Positions 45,414-52,854 of a stretch of 64,000 nucleotides of DNA are shown here, one piece after another. The DNA is taken from positions 1,612,001 to 1,676,000 of the forward strand of contig JADJUS010000004.1 in the NCBI GenBank assembly GCA_016716905.1, written 5' to 3'. Below the pieces are notes generated by a model. That model saw only the letters and a list, made by a program, of their open reading frames with translations. It did not search any database and was not told the DNA's origin. Origin of the DNA: Acidobacteriota bacterium (lineage in GTDB: Bacteria; Acidobacteriota; Vicinamibacteria; Vicinamibacterales; SCN-69-37). The position numbers and the translations under genes are program-made. Position 1 is the first letter of the stretch; each line of letters begins with the position of its first letter.

Positions 45414-46654
45414 GCCAGCCTCCCGGTGGCGGCCGACGCAAGACGCGCGCGGATGGAGTCCACATCCTTGTCTCCACGGCCTGATAAGTTCACCAACACG
45501 ACGTCGCCCGCCTTGAATGTGTGCAGGTTCCTCTGTATCCAGGCGATCGCATGTGAGGACTCCAGCGCCGGCAGGATGCCTTCCAGGCGCGCGAGCCATC
45601 CAAACCCGTCAAGCGCCGCGTCATCGTCGATCCAGTCGTAACGCGTGCGGCCGGTGGACGCGAGCCAGGCGTGCTCGGGCCCCACTGAGGGGTAGTCGAG
45701 TCCGGCGGAAATCGAGTGCGTGGGCAGCACGTTGCCGTGTGCATCCTGCAGGAGCAGGCTGCGCGTGCCGTGCAGTACGCCGGGTGCCCCGCCGGCAAAC
45801 CGTGCCGCATGTTCGCCATCGGCAATCGCACGGCCTCCGGCCTCGACGCCGAGCAACTGCACGCCCGGGTCACCGATGAATGCGTCGAAGATGCCCATCG
45901 CGTTGCTGCCACCGCCGACACATGCCACCACCATGTCAGGCAGCCGTCCGGCGGCGTCAAGTATCTGTGCGCGCGCTTCCGCGCCAATCACGGACTGGAA
46001 CTCCCGGACCATCAGCGGATACGGGTGCGGCCCCAGCACGGAGCCCAGCACGTACGAGGTGTTGGCCACGTTGGCCACCCAATCGCGCATGGCTTCGTTG
46101 ATCGCGTCCTTGAGCGTCTGGCTCCCGGCGTCCACAGACGTCACCGTGGCGCCCAGCATCTGCATCCGGAACACGTTCAGCGCCTGTCGCGCCATATCCT
46201 GTGCGCCCATGTAGACGACACACTCCAGGCCGAGGAGCGCGCACGCGGTGGCCGTTGCCACACCGTGTTGGCCCGCGCCGGTTTCGGCGACCACGCGCGT
46301 CTTGCCCATCCGCCGGGCCAGCAGGGCCTGTCCGATGGCGTTGTTGATCTTGTGCGCGCCGGTATGCGCCAGATCTTCGCGCTTCAGGAACAGGCGCACA
46401 CCAGTGCCGGCCGTCGCGTTCCGCGCCTCATAGAGCGGCGTCGGCCTGCCGACGAACGTCGCCAGCAGATGCTCGAGCTCGGCGACGAACTCCGGATCAC
46501 GGCGGGCCTCGAAGTAGGCCGACGTCAGTGACTCGACCGGGGCTACCAACGTCTCTGGGATGAAACGGCCGCCGAACTCGCCGAAGTATCCCCGGCTATC
46601 GGGATCGCGTTTGCCGAACGATGGGGATGGGATCACATGAAGGCTTGAAGGCAT
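45410..46654 (-). CDS. trpB: Tryptophan synthase beta subunit
   Basis: 414 residues from ATG 46654. Typical N-terminus GYFGEFGGRFIPETLV; PLP Lys in KREDLAHTGAHKINNA; VAETGAGQHGVATA; phosphate-binding VACVGGGSNAMGIFDAF. This is the standard TrpB1 type. Converts indole and serine to tryptophan. Ten bp after trpF. Confidence 0.98.
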   Translation of the reverse strand: MPSSLHVIPSPSFGKRDPDSRGYFGEFGGRFIPETLVAPVESLTSAYFEARRDPEFVAELEHLLATFVGRPTPLYEARNATAGTGVRLFLKREDLAHTGAHKINNAIGQALLARRMGKTRVVAETGAGQHGVATATACALLGLECVVYMGAQDMARQALNVFRMQMLGATVTSVDAGSQTLKDAINEAMRDWVANVANTSYVLGSVLGPHPYPLMVREFQSVIGAEARAQILDAAGRLPDMVVACVGGGSNAMGIFDAFIGDPGVQLLGVEAGGRAIADGEHAARFAGGAPGVLHGTRSLLLQDAHGNVLPTHSISAGLDYPSVGPEHAWLASTGRTRYDWIDDDAALDGFGWLARLEGILPALESSHAIAWIQRNLHTFKAGDVVLVNLSGRGDKDVDSIRARLASAATGRLA

Positions 46655-46664
46655 GAAGGCTCTT

Positions 46665-47282
46665 TCAGTCGGCACTGGCAACCAATGCCCGGATCAGTGC
46701 CACGTCTTTGATACCAGGCGAGGATTCCACACCTGACGACACGTCGACGGCCCACGGGCTGACCTGCGCGATCGCCTGCCTGATGTTGTCGGGCCGCACA
46801 CCGCCCGCAAGAATGATCGGGCGGCGCGCGGCAAGCTCAGCAGCCCGCTCCCAGTTGGCGCGTTCGCCCGTGCCGCCGCGACGCGCGGGATCGTACGCGT
46901 CCACGAGGACGATGACTTCCTCCGGCAACGCCGCCGCGTGCTCGACTGCTGCGTCGCTGTCGAGCGACACGGCCTTGATCACATCGAGCCCCAGCGACAG
47001 GAATCGGAGCGGGTCCTCATCGCCATGCAGTTGTACGGTGCTGAGGCTGGCCTCATCGCGCAACAGCACAACGTCTTCCACCGACGGATCAACAACCACC
47101 GCGACCCGGCGAACACTGCTGGGAACTCCTGCCGTCAGCGTGCGCAACTGTTCGCGTGTCACCGCACGGGGACTCGCCGGCCAGCAGACGAATCCGACAG
47201 CCCACACGCCGGCGGCGACGGCAGCGGCGACGTCAGCCTCGCGGGTGAGGCCGCAGATCTTCACGCGGATCTCGCCAGCCAT
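46665..47282 (-). CDS. trpF: Phosphoribosylanthranilate isomerase
   Basis: 205 residues from ATG 47282 (overlapping the trpC stop as TGATG). TIM barrel: VKICGLTREADVAAAV with catalytic Cys, VQLHGDED, PIILAGGVRPDNIRQAI and AVDVSSGVESSPGIKD containing the conserved Asp and SSGVE. Third step of the tryptophan branch after TrpE/G and TrpD. Confidence 0.97.
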   Translation of the reverse strand: MAGEIRVKICGLTREADVAAAVAAGVWAVGFVCWPASPRAVTREQLRTLTAGVPSSVRRVAVVVDPSVEDVVLLRDEASLSTVQLHGDEDPLRFLSLGLDVIKAVSLDSDAAVEHAAALPEEVIVLVDAYDPARRGGTGERANWERAAELAARRPIILAGGVRPDNIRQAIAQVSPWAVDVSSGVESSPGIKDVALIRALVASAD

Positions 47283-48088
47283 CACGCCACCCCTTCAGAC
47301 GCAGCGATCAGCGCGGCGAGGGCCTGGCCAGGATCTGGCGCGGTCATGAAGTGCTCTCCGATAAGAAACGCGTCGTACCCCGATGCCCTCAGGCGCCGCA
47401 CGTCTTCCGCCGACCGCAGCCCACTTTCAGCCACAGCCACCACGCCATCGGGAATCTCGCGGCGCACCTCGTCGAAGACTCGCACATCGACGTTCAGGGT
47501 CTTGAGATTGCGACTGTTGACGCCGATCAGGGTCGCACCAGCCGCCAGCGCGTCCGCCACCTCCGGTATCGAATGCACTTCGACCAGCGCCGCCAGCCCC
47601 TGCCGCGTCGCCTCGGTCAGCAGCGCATTCAGGCTCGCCCGGTCGAGCGCGGCGACGATGAGGAGGATGGCGTCGGCGCCGGCCGCACGCGCCTCGAGAA
47701 TCTGAAACGGCGTTGAGATGAAGTCCTTGCGGAGCACGGGAATCTCCACACGTTGCCGCACCTCGGACAGATGTTCAAGCGATCCGTCGAAGAAGGTGTT
47801 CTCGGTAATCACGGAGATCGCCGCGGCGCCGGCGGCGGCGTAGCCATGGGCAATCGACGCCGGAGCATACGGATCACGAAGGATGCCGCGCGAGGGCGAC
47901 CGGCGTTTGCATTCGGCAATCACGCAGACCCGCGGTGACTGAAGGCGCGCGCGAAACTCGGCGCCGCGGGGGTGGCACGTGGCCGCAGCCGCCTCGACGG
48001 CCTGGCCGCCACTGCGCTCGCGCACGTCGGCCGCGCGCCTCGCCGCGGCAGTGATCGCGCCAAGCACGCCACTGATCTCCTGGCTCAT
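47282..48088 (-). CDS. trpC: Indole-3-glycerol phosphate synthase
   Basis: 268 residues from ATG 48088, overlapping the trpD stop. VIAECKRRSPSRGILR holds the catalytic KxSPS-like motif, here KRRSPS; further landmarks are ISVITENTFFDGSLEHL, PVLRKDFI with catalytic Lys, and IGVNSRNLKTLNVD. Monofunctional; TrpF is separate. Confidence 0.97.
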   Translation of the reverse strand: MSQEISGVLGAITAAARRAADVRERSGGQAVEAAAATCHPRGAEFRARLQSPRVCVIAECKRRSPSRGILRDPYAPASIAHGYAAAGAAAISVITENTFFDGSLEHLSEVRQRVEIPVLRKDFISTPFQILEARAAGADAILLIVAALDRASLNALLTEATRQGLAALVEVHSIPEVADALAAGATLIGVNSRNLKTLNVDVRVFDEVRREIPDGVVAVAESGLRSAEDVRRLRASGYDAFLIGEHFMTAPDPGQALAALIAASEGVA

Positions 48089-49095
48089 CGCGCGTACGCC
48101 TCTCGCAGCGCGACGAGTGTGCGGGCCGACTGCCCCGAGCTGAGCGCCTCGCCGGCAATGGCGATGCCCTCCTGCACAGAGGACGCGATGCCCGCAATCA
48201 GCAGCCCGGCCCCGGCATTCAGGCACACGATGTCTCGACGCGGCCCGGTGGCACCCGCACACAGGTCTTCGATCATCGTCGCGCTTTCTGCCGCGGTTCC
48301 CCCGGCGAGCGCGGCCTTGTCAGCCACAGGCAGGCCGACGTCAGCCGGGTGCAGGTAGAACGTGTGGACCATGCCGCGACGATATTCCGACACCTTCGTG
48401 AAGCCGGTGGTGGAGAGTTCGTCCAGCCCGTCGGCTCCATGCACCACCCAGGCGCGCTCGGCCCCGAGGTGTCCGAGCGTTCGGGCCATCAGTTCGGTGT
48501 GTTCGGGACGCGAGACACCCACCAACTGACGCTGGGCACCGGCGGGATTGGTCAGCGGCCCCAGCAGGTTGAACGCCGTACGAACGCCCAACTCCCGCCG
48601 AGTGGGTCCGGCGTGTTTCATCGACGGATGCCAGGCCGGTGCAAAGAAGAACGCGAGCCCGACAGTGACGAGCGTTTCAACCACACGATCGGGCGAGGCT
48701 TCGAGAGAGACGCCAAGCGCTTCGAAGACATCGGCGGAGCCGCAGCGGCTCGACACCGCGCGGTTTCCGTGTTTCGCGACGCGCACGCCGCATGACGCCA
48801 GCACCACGGCCGCGGCCGTCGAGACGTTGAACGTGTGCGCACCGTCTCCACCGGTGCCGCAGGTGTCAAACACGGCACCCACCGGCGCAGGCAGCGCCAC
48901 CGCACGGTCGCGCATGACGCGGGCGAACCCCACCATTTCGGCCGGCCGTTCGCCCTTGAGCGCCAGCGCCATCAGAAGTCCCGCGATGTGCGCCGGCTGC
49001 GCCTGCCCGGACATGATCACGTCCATCGCACGCGCGGCCTCATCGGGCGTCAGGTCTTCATGCCGGCGCAACTTTTCGAGCAGGTCCACAAACAT
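48085..49095 (-). CDS. trpD: Anthranilate phosphoribosyltransferase
   Basis: 336 residues from ATG 49095 overlapping the trpG stop (TAATG). PRPP-binding motif FDTCGTGGDGAHTFNVSTAA, KHGNRAVSSRCGSADVFEALG, and GPLTNPAGAQRQLVGV are all in place. Transfers phosphoribose to anthranilate. Confidence 0.97.
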   Translation of the reverse strand: MFVDLLEKLRRHEDLTPDEAARAMDVIMSGQAQPAHIAGLLMALALKGERPAEMVGFARVMRDRAVALPAPVGAVFDTCGTGGDGAHTFNVSTAAAVVLASCGVRVAKHGNRAVSSRCGSADVFEALGVSLEASPDRVVETLVTVGLAFFFAPAWHPSMKHAGPTRRELGVRTAFNLLGPLTNPAGAQRQLVGVSRPEHTELMARTLGHLGAERAWVVHGADGLDELSTTGFTKVSEYRRGMVHTFYLHPADVGLPVADKAALAGGTAAESATMIEDLCAGATGPRRDIVCLNAGAGLLIAGIASSVQEGIAIAGEALSSGQSARTLVALREAYAR

Positions 49096-49664
49096 TAGCG
49101 ATCCTCCAGGAAGTTTCGGAGCAGCTGATGCCCGGCCGGCGTGAGCACCGACTCGGGGTGAAACTGCACGCCGTGCACCGGCCACGAGGCGTGTCGCAAC
49201 CCCATCACGGTGTCTTCGCCCTCCACCCACGCCGACACGACGAACCCAGGCGGCACACCGTCTTTTGGCACCACGAGCGAGTGATAACGGCCCGCTTCGA
49301 ACGGCGACGCCATGCCGGCAAACACACCGTGGCCATCGTGTTGCACCATGGACGTCTTGCCGTGCATCGGCGCACCGGCGCGCTCCACGCGGCCACCAAA
49401 GGCCGTGGAGAGCGCCTGGTGCCCAAGGCACACGCCCAGCACCGGCATCTGTCCCGCGAATCGTCGCAACGCGTCCACCGAGATACCTGCGGCCTCGGGC
49501 CGCCCCGGCCCCGGCGAGATCACGAGGTGTGTGGGCCGGCGCGCAGCAATCTCATCGACGGTCATGGCGTCATTGCGCACCACCTCCACTTCGGCGCCGA
49601 GTTCCCCCAGGCGGTGAGCGAGGTTCCACGTGAACGAGTCGTAGTTGTCGAGCAGCAACACCAT
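49095..49664 (-). CDS. trpG: Anthranilate synthase glutaminase subunit
   Basis: 189 residues. Class I glutamine amidotransferase: LLLDNYDSFTWNLAH, oxyanion loop VISPGPGRPEAAG, nucleophile in LGVCLGHQAL, His/Glu in GVQFHPESVL. Supplies ammonia to TrpE; by sequence it could also serve a PabB, but none is nearby. Nine bp after trpE. Confidence 0.96.
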   Translation of the reverse strand: MVLLLDNYDSFTWNLAHRLGELGAEVEVVRNDAMTVDEIAARRPTHLVISPGPGRPEAAGISVDALRRFAGQMPVLGVCLGHQALSTAFGGRVERAGAPMHGKTSMVQHDGHGVFAGMASPFEAGRYHSLVVPKDGVPPGFVVSAWVEGEDTVMGLRHASWPVHGVQFHPESVLTPAGHQLLRNFLEDR

Positions 49665-49673
49665 GTGGGTGAC

Positions 49674-51149
49674 CTACAGACCTGTGTCGGCCATTTCCAG
49701 GGCCTGGATGAGCGCGCGGGCTTTGTCGCGCGTCTCCTGATATTCGGCCGCCGGATCCGAATCGGCCACGATGCCCGCGCCGGCCTGGACGTGCGCCACG
49801 CCATCACTCATCCCGATGGTGCGAATGGCGATGCAAAAGTCCAGGTTGCCCGCGAAATCCAGATATCCCACGGCGCCGCCGTATAGTCCGCGCCGCGTCG
49901 GTTCGAGACCACCCAGAATCTGCATCGCGCGGATTTTGGGTGCGCCGGTCACCGTGCCGGCCGGGAACGTCGCGACCAACGCGTCGAGCCGATCGCACCC
50001 GGCATCCAGTTGGCCATCCACGCGCGACACCAGGTGCATCACGTGTGAGTAGCGCTCAAGCGCCATGTACTGCGGCACCCGGACACTGCCGACCTGACAG
50101 ACGCGCCCCAGGTCGTTGCGGCCCAGGTCCACGAGCATCACATGCTCGGCGCGCTCCTTCTCACTGCGGCGCAGTTCCTCGGCGAGCAACTGGTCTTCTT
50201 CCGGCGTCGCCCCGCGGCGCCGCGTGCCCGCGATCGGGTGAGTCTCGACGTGGGTACCTTCCACGCGCACCAACATCTCGGGTGAGGCGCCGATGATCGA
50301 CTGCCCGCCCATGCGAATGAAGAACATGTAGGGCGACGGGTTGACGTGCCGCAGCGCACGATACACGTCAAACGGTGACGCGCTTGTGCGCGCGTCAAAG
50401 CGCTGCGAGATCACCGCCTGGTACACGTCGCCGGCAGCGATGTGCTCCTGAATCGTCCGCACGGACGCTTCGAAGGCCGCCTGTGTCTGGTTGGCTTCGA
50501 GCGCGAGCGGTGCCCCCTCGCGCCGCGCGCCACGCGAGAGGTTGCGATCGAGTTCACGTTCGAGAAAGTCGATCTTCGCGACCGCGAAGTCGTAGAGCGA
50601 CCGCAGGTCTTCGCCCGGCCGCACCCGGGCATTCGAGATTGCCAGGATGCGGTGTTTCACGTGGTCGAAGGCCAGCACCGTGTCGAACACCATGAACCCT
50701 GCCGCGTCGCGGTCGGGGTCTTCGGCCTGTGCGGGCCGTGCCACGCTCGGCTCGAACCACTCTGCGGTGTCGTAGTCGAAGTAGCCCACCGCTCCGCCCG
50801 TAAAACGCGGCAGGTCGGCCACCTTTGGCGACGAAAACTCCGCCATCAACTCCCGCAGCGTCGCCACAAGCGGCTCGTCGCGTGTGACGGTGGCACCCGC
50901 CTGTTCGATCGTTGTCTGCCCCGCTCGGCCGCGCACCACCAGGAAAGGGTCTTTGCCGAGAAACGAATACCGTCCGACGTGTTCTCCGCCTTCCACGCTT
51001 TCAAGCAGGAACGCATAGTCCGAGTGCTCGGCGATTTTCAGAAAGGCCGAAACCGGCGTGAGCAGGTCGGCCATAATCTCGCGCCACACGGGCACAAACG
51101 TGCCGCGCTGCGCCAACTCCACAAATGCCTCAAACGATGTCTGTTTCAT
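49674..51149 (-). CDS. trpE: Anthranilate synthase component I
   Basis: 491 residues from ATG 51149 (AAGGTG upstream). N-terminal LLES at 48-51 followed after ten residues by S62 is the tryptophan feedback-binding motif. Catalytic part: MLVRVEGTHVETHPIAGTRRRG, LVDLGRNDLGRVC, TFPAGTVTGAPKIRAMQIL. Converts chorismate to anthranilate with TrpG. First trp gene after aroDE, 3 bp away. Confidence 0.97.
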   Translation of the reverse strand: MKQTSFEAFVELAQRGTFVPVWREIMADLLTPVSAFLKIAEHSDYAFLLESVEGGEHVGRYSFLGKDPFLVVRGRAGQTTIEQAGATVTRDEPLVATLRELMAEFSSPKVADLPRFTGGAVGYFDYDTAEWFEPSVARPAQAEDPDRDAAGFMVFDTVLAFDHVKHRILAISNARVRPGEDLRSLYDFAVAKIDFLERELDRNLSRGARREGAPLALEANQTQAAFEASVRTIQEHIAAGDVYQAVISQRFDARTSASPFDVYRALRHVNPSPYMFFIRMGGQSIIGASPEMLVRVEGTHVETHPIAGTRRRGATPEEDQLLAEELRRSEKERAEHVMLVDLGRNDLGRVCQVGSVRVPQYMALERYSHVMHLVSRVDGQLDAGCDRLDALVATFPAGTVTGAPKIRAMQILGGLEPTRRGLYGGAVGYLDFAGNLDFCIAIRTIGMSDGVAHVQAGAGIVADSDPAAEYQETRDKARALIQALEMADTGL

Positions 51150-51152
51150 CAC

Positions 51153-52589
51153 TCACCTTGAAGGGTTGTCAGCCGCAATCCACGCCCGGGCCGCGTCGGC
51201 CATCAGCGTCACGGGCGGGGCCTGCCCCGTCCACCACGCGCACTGACGGGCCGCCTGGCCGGCCAGCATTTCGAGTCCACCAATGACCTGGGCGCCCGCC
51301 GCGCGCGATGCCTGCAGGAGGGCCGTGTCTTCGGGGTTGTAGACCAGGTCGTACACCACCGCCGCCCGTGCCGTCGCGCCGGCGAGCGGATTGGCTGCCA
51401 GGTCAGGCCACGTGCCCACGGGTGTGGCATTCACGATCAGGTCCCAGTCTCCCTCTGCCGGCCAGGGGAGGGGCGTCGCGCCGATCGCGGACGCCAACTC
51501 CGCCGCCGCACCAGCGCGGCGCGCGCAGATGGCCACCACACTCCCGCGCCCGATCAGCGCGCGCCCCACCGCGCGGGCCGCTCCGCCGGCGCCGATCACC
51601 AGCGCGCGCCCGCCGTTCAGATCGATGCGACGGCGATCGCACGCGTCAAGAAAACCCTCGCCATCAACGTTGCGGCCCAACCAGTGCCTTTCATGGGCTT
51701 TCAGTGTATTCACGGCACCCAGGGCGCGAGACGCCTCGTCATCAAGTGTCACGTCCCAGCCGCGCTTGAACGGCGCCGTGACGCTCATGCCTCGGATGCC
51801 CAGCGCGTTTGCCACCACGGCCGCGTCCTCGACGCTTGCGGCCTGCAACGGAACGTAGACCGCATCTCGCCCCATGGCCTGGAACGCCGAGTTGTGCATC
51901 GCAGGCGACGCGGAATGTTCGAGGGGCCGCCCCGTCACGGCATAGATCTCCGTGGCGCCGGTCAGTTGCCTGACTCGAAACTGCCGGACCAGATCAGAGA
52001 CCGAGTACTGCCCCGGAGCCGCAGTCCCGCCATAGGTCCAACATGAACCGAAATGCGCGGGCAGTGCGCGTGTGATGCGGCCGAACCCGCCCATACCGAT
52101 CACGACCGTTGCCGGATGGCCGCCCGCGGCATCTCGCATCGTCAGGCACTCGGCAGCCGACTGCGGGGTGCCGGCAATCTTGACGACGTCGGCGCGCTCG
52201 TGGCGCATGGCGGCGACGCGCGCGGCGACATCAGTGGGCACCGCCGCGAAGTCATGGTCCGACAACACCAACCGGGTCGCCGTGCCACTCCGGGCCGGCC
52301 GCCACTCCGCCCGCCGTTCCACGTCCACAAACTCCGCACCGAGCGCCACCGCCTCGTTGATGATGCGGTGCCTGGTGGCCTCATCTCCGTCAAACGCCCC
52401 GCCTTCCCACACCGGCCGGCACGTGACGATCACCTTTTGCGCCCGATCGCGCAGGGCCCCGGCTACATCCAGGTCGACGACCCCGTCCAGGCGCAGTTCG
52501 ACCAGATCGGCGTCGGTGGCCGCATCGCGGCCCAGGCGCAGCGTCCGCATATCGCGGGCGGTCACGGTCTGGACGATCTGGGTCTGCAT
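51153..52589 (-). CDS. aroDE: Bifunctional 3-dehydroquinate dehydratase (type I) / shikimate dehydrogenase
   Basis: 478 residues from ATG 52589 (TGAGG 8 nt upstream). Residues 1-205: AroD type I barrel with ADLVELRLDGV, LVLSDHDF (catalytic His) and DVVKIAGTPQSAAE (Schiff-base Lys). Residues 212-478: AroE with AVTGRPLEHSASPAMHNSAF, MSVTAPFKRGWDV (catalytic Lys), NVDGEGFL, VIGAGGAARAVGRAL (NADP-binding) and VNATPVGTW. Fusions of this order are known in plants and Chlamydia. It carries out two successive shikimate steps and is the first structural gene after the attenuator. Confidence 0.95.
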   Translation of the reverse strand: MQTQIVQTVTARDMRTLRLGRDAATDADLVELRLDGVVDLDVAGALRDRAQKVIVTCRPVWEGGAFDGDEATRHRIINEAVALGAEFVDVERRAEWRPARSGTATRLVLSDHDFAAVPTDVAARVAAMRHERADVVKIAGTPQSAAECLTMRDAAGGHPATVVIGMGGFGRITRALPAHFGSCWTYGGTAAPGQYSVSDLVRQFRVRQLTGATEIYAVTGRPLEHSASPAMHNSAFQAMGRDAVYVPLQAASVEDAAVVANALGIRGMSVTAPFKRGWDVTLDDEASRALGAVNTLKAHERHWLGRNVDGEGFLDACDRRRIDLNGGRALVIGAGGAARAVGRALIGRGSVVAICARRAGAAAELASAIGATPLPWPAEGDWDLIVNATPVGTWPDLAANPLAGATARAAVVYDLVYNPEDTALLQASRAAGAQVIGGLEMLAGQAARQCAWWTGQAPPVTLMADAARAWIAADNPSR

Positions 52590-52607
52590 CAACTGGGCCT
52601 CACAGGC

Positions 52608-52643
52608 AAAAAAAAACCTCTTCAGGAAACTTCACTGAAGAGG
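52608..52643 (-). terminator. Attenuator (intrinsic terminator) of the aroDE-trp operon
   Basis: On the coding strand CCTCTTCAG (52643-52635) pairs perfectly with CTGAAGAGG (52625-52617), with GAA/TTC extending the stem inside the loop, followed directly by nine T residues (52616-52608). It ends 18 bp before the aroDE ATG, so RNA ending here would omit the whole operon. It is the only strong hairpin with a long T-tract I found in the window. Confidence 0.93.
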
Positions 52644-52671
52644 CCTTCCGGAATCGCGTCGAGTCTTACAA

Positions 52672-52776
52672 CTATCGGCGCGCGTCGCCCTCCACAGCTC
52701 CTGAGGCGTGCCACCACCAATACGACCGGACGGTCGCGGGCGAGGAGCCGATGAAGGAGACTGACAGGTGCGCCAT
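52672..52776 (-). CDS. trpL: trp operon leader peptide with Trp-Trp-Trp
   Basis: 34 codons, ATG 52776 to TAG 52672: begins MAHLSVSFIGSSP and has codons 19-22 TAT TGG TGG TGG (the TGGs at 52719-52711). Tryptophan is normally about 1% of residues, so three in a row ahead of a terminator and a trp operon is a strong signature of ribosome-mediated attenuation. The stop is 28 nt before the terminator 5' arm. A segment just after the Trp codons, CTGTGGAGG (52697-52689), can pair with the terminator arm CCTCTTCAG (eight of nine positions, one a G-U) and is a candidate antiterminator. The ribosome binding site is weak. Confidence 0.85.
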   Translation of the reverse strand: MAHLSVSFIGSSPATVRSYWWWHASGAVEGDARR

Positions 52777-52792
52777 GACTCGTAAGGGCCAG

Positions 52793-52822
52793 AGCGTACC
52801 AAACGACCGTCCAATGCGTCAA
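52793..52822 (-). promoter_or_regulatory. Candidate promoter of the trp leader
   Basis: TTGACG (52822-52817, 5 of 6 to the -35 consensus) and TACGCT (52798-52793, 3 of 6) at 18 bp on the minus strand. Transcription would start about 10 nt before the leader-peptide ATG. The TTGACG lies within the gap shared with the divergent S55 peptidase gene, whose TATAAC hexamer is at 52835-52840. Confidence 0.4.
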
Positions 52823-52854
52823 CTTGGCGCGTGTTATAACCAATCAAGACACCC

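Noticed and set aside
52622..52843. 73-codon minus-strand frame across the trp leader
   Set aside because: It is out of frame with the Trp codons, runs through the terminator hairpin, and has no supporting motif; the 34-codon frame with TGG TGG TGG explains the region.
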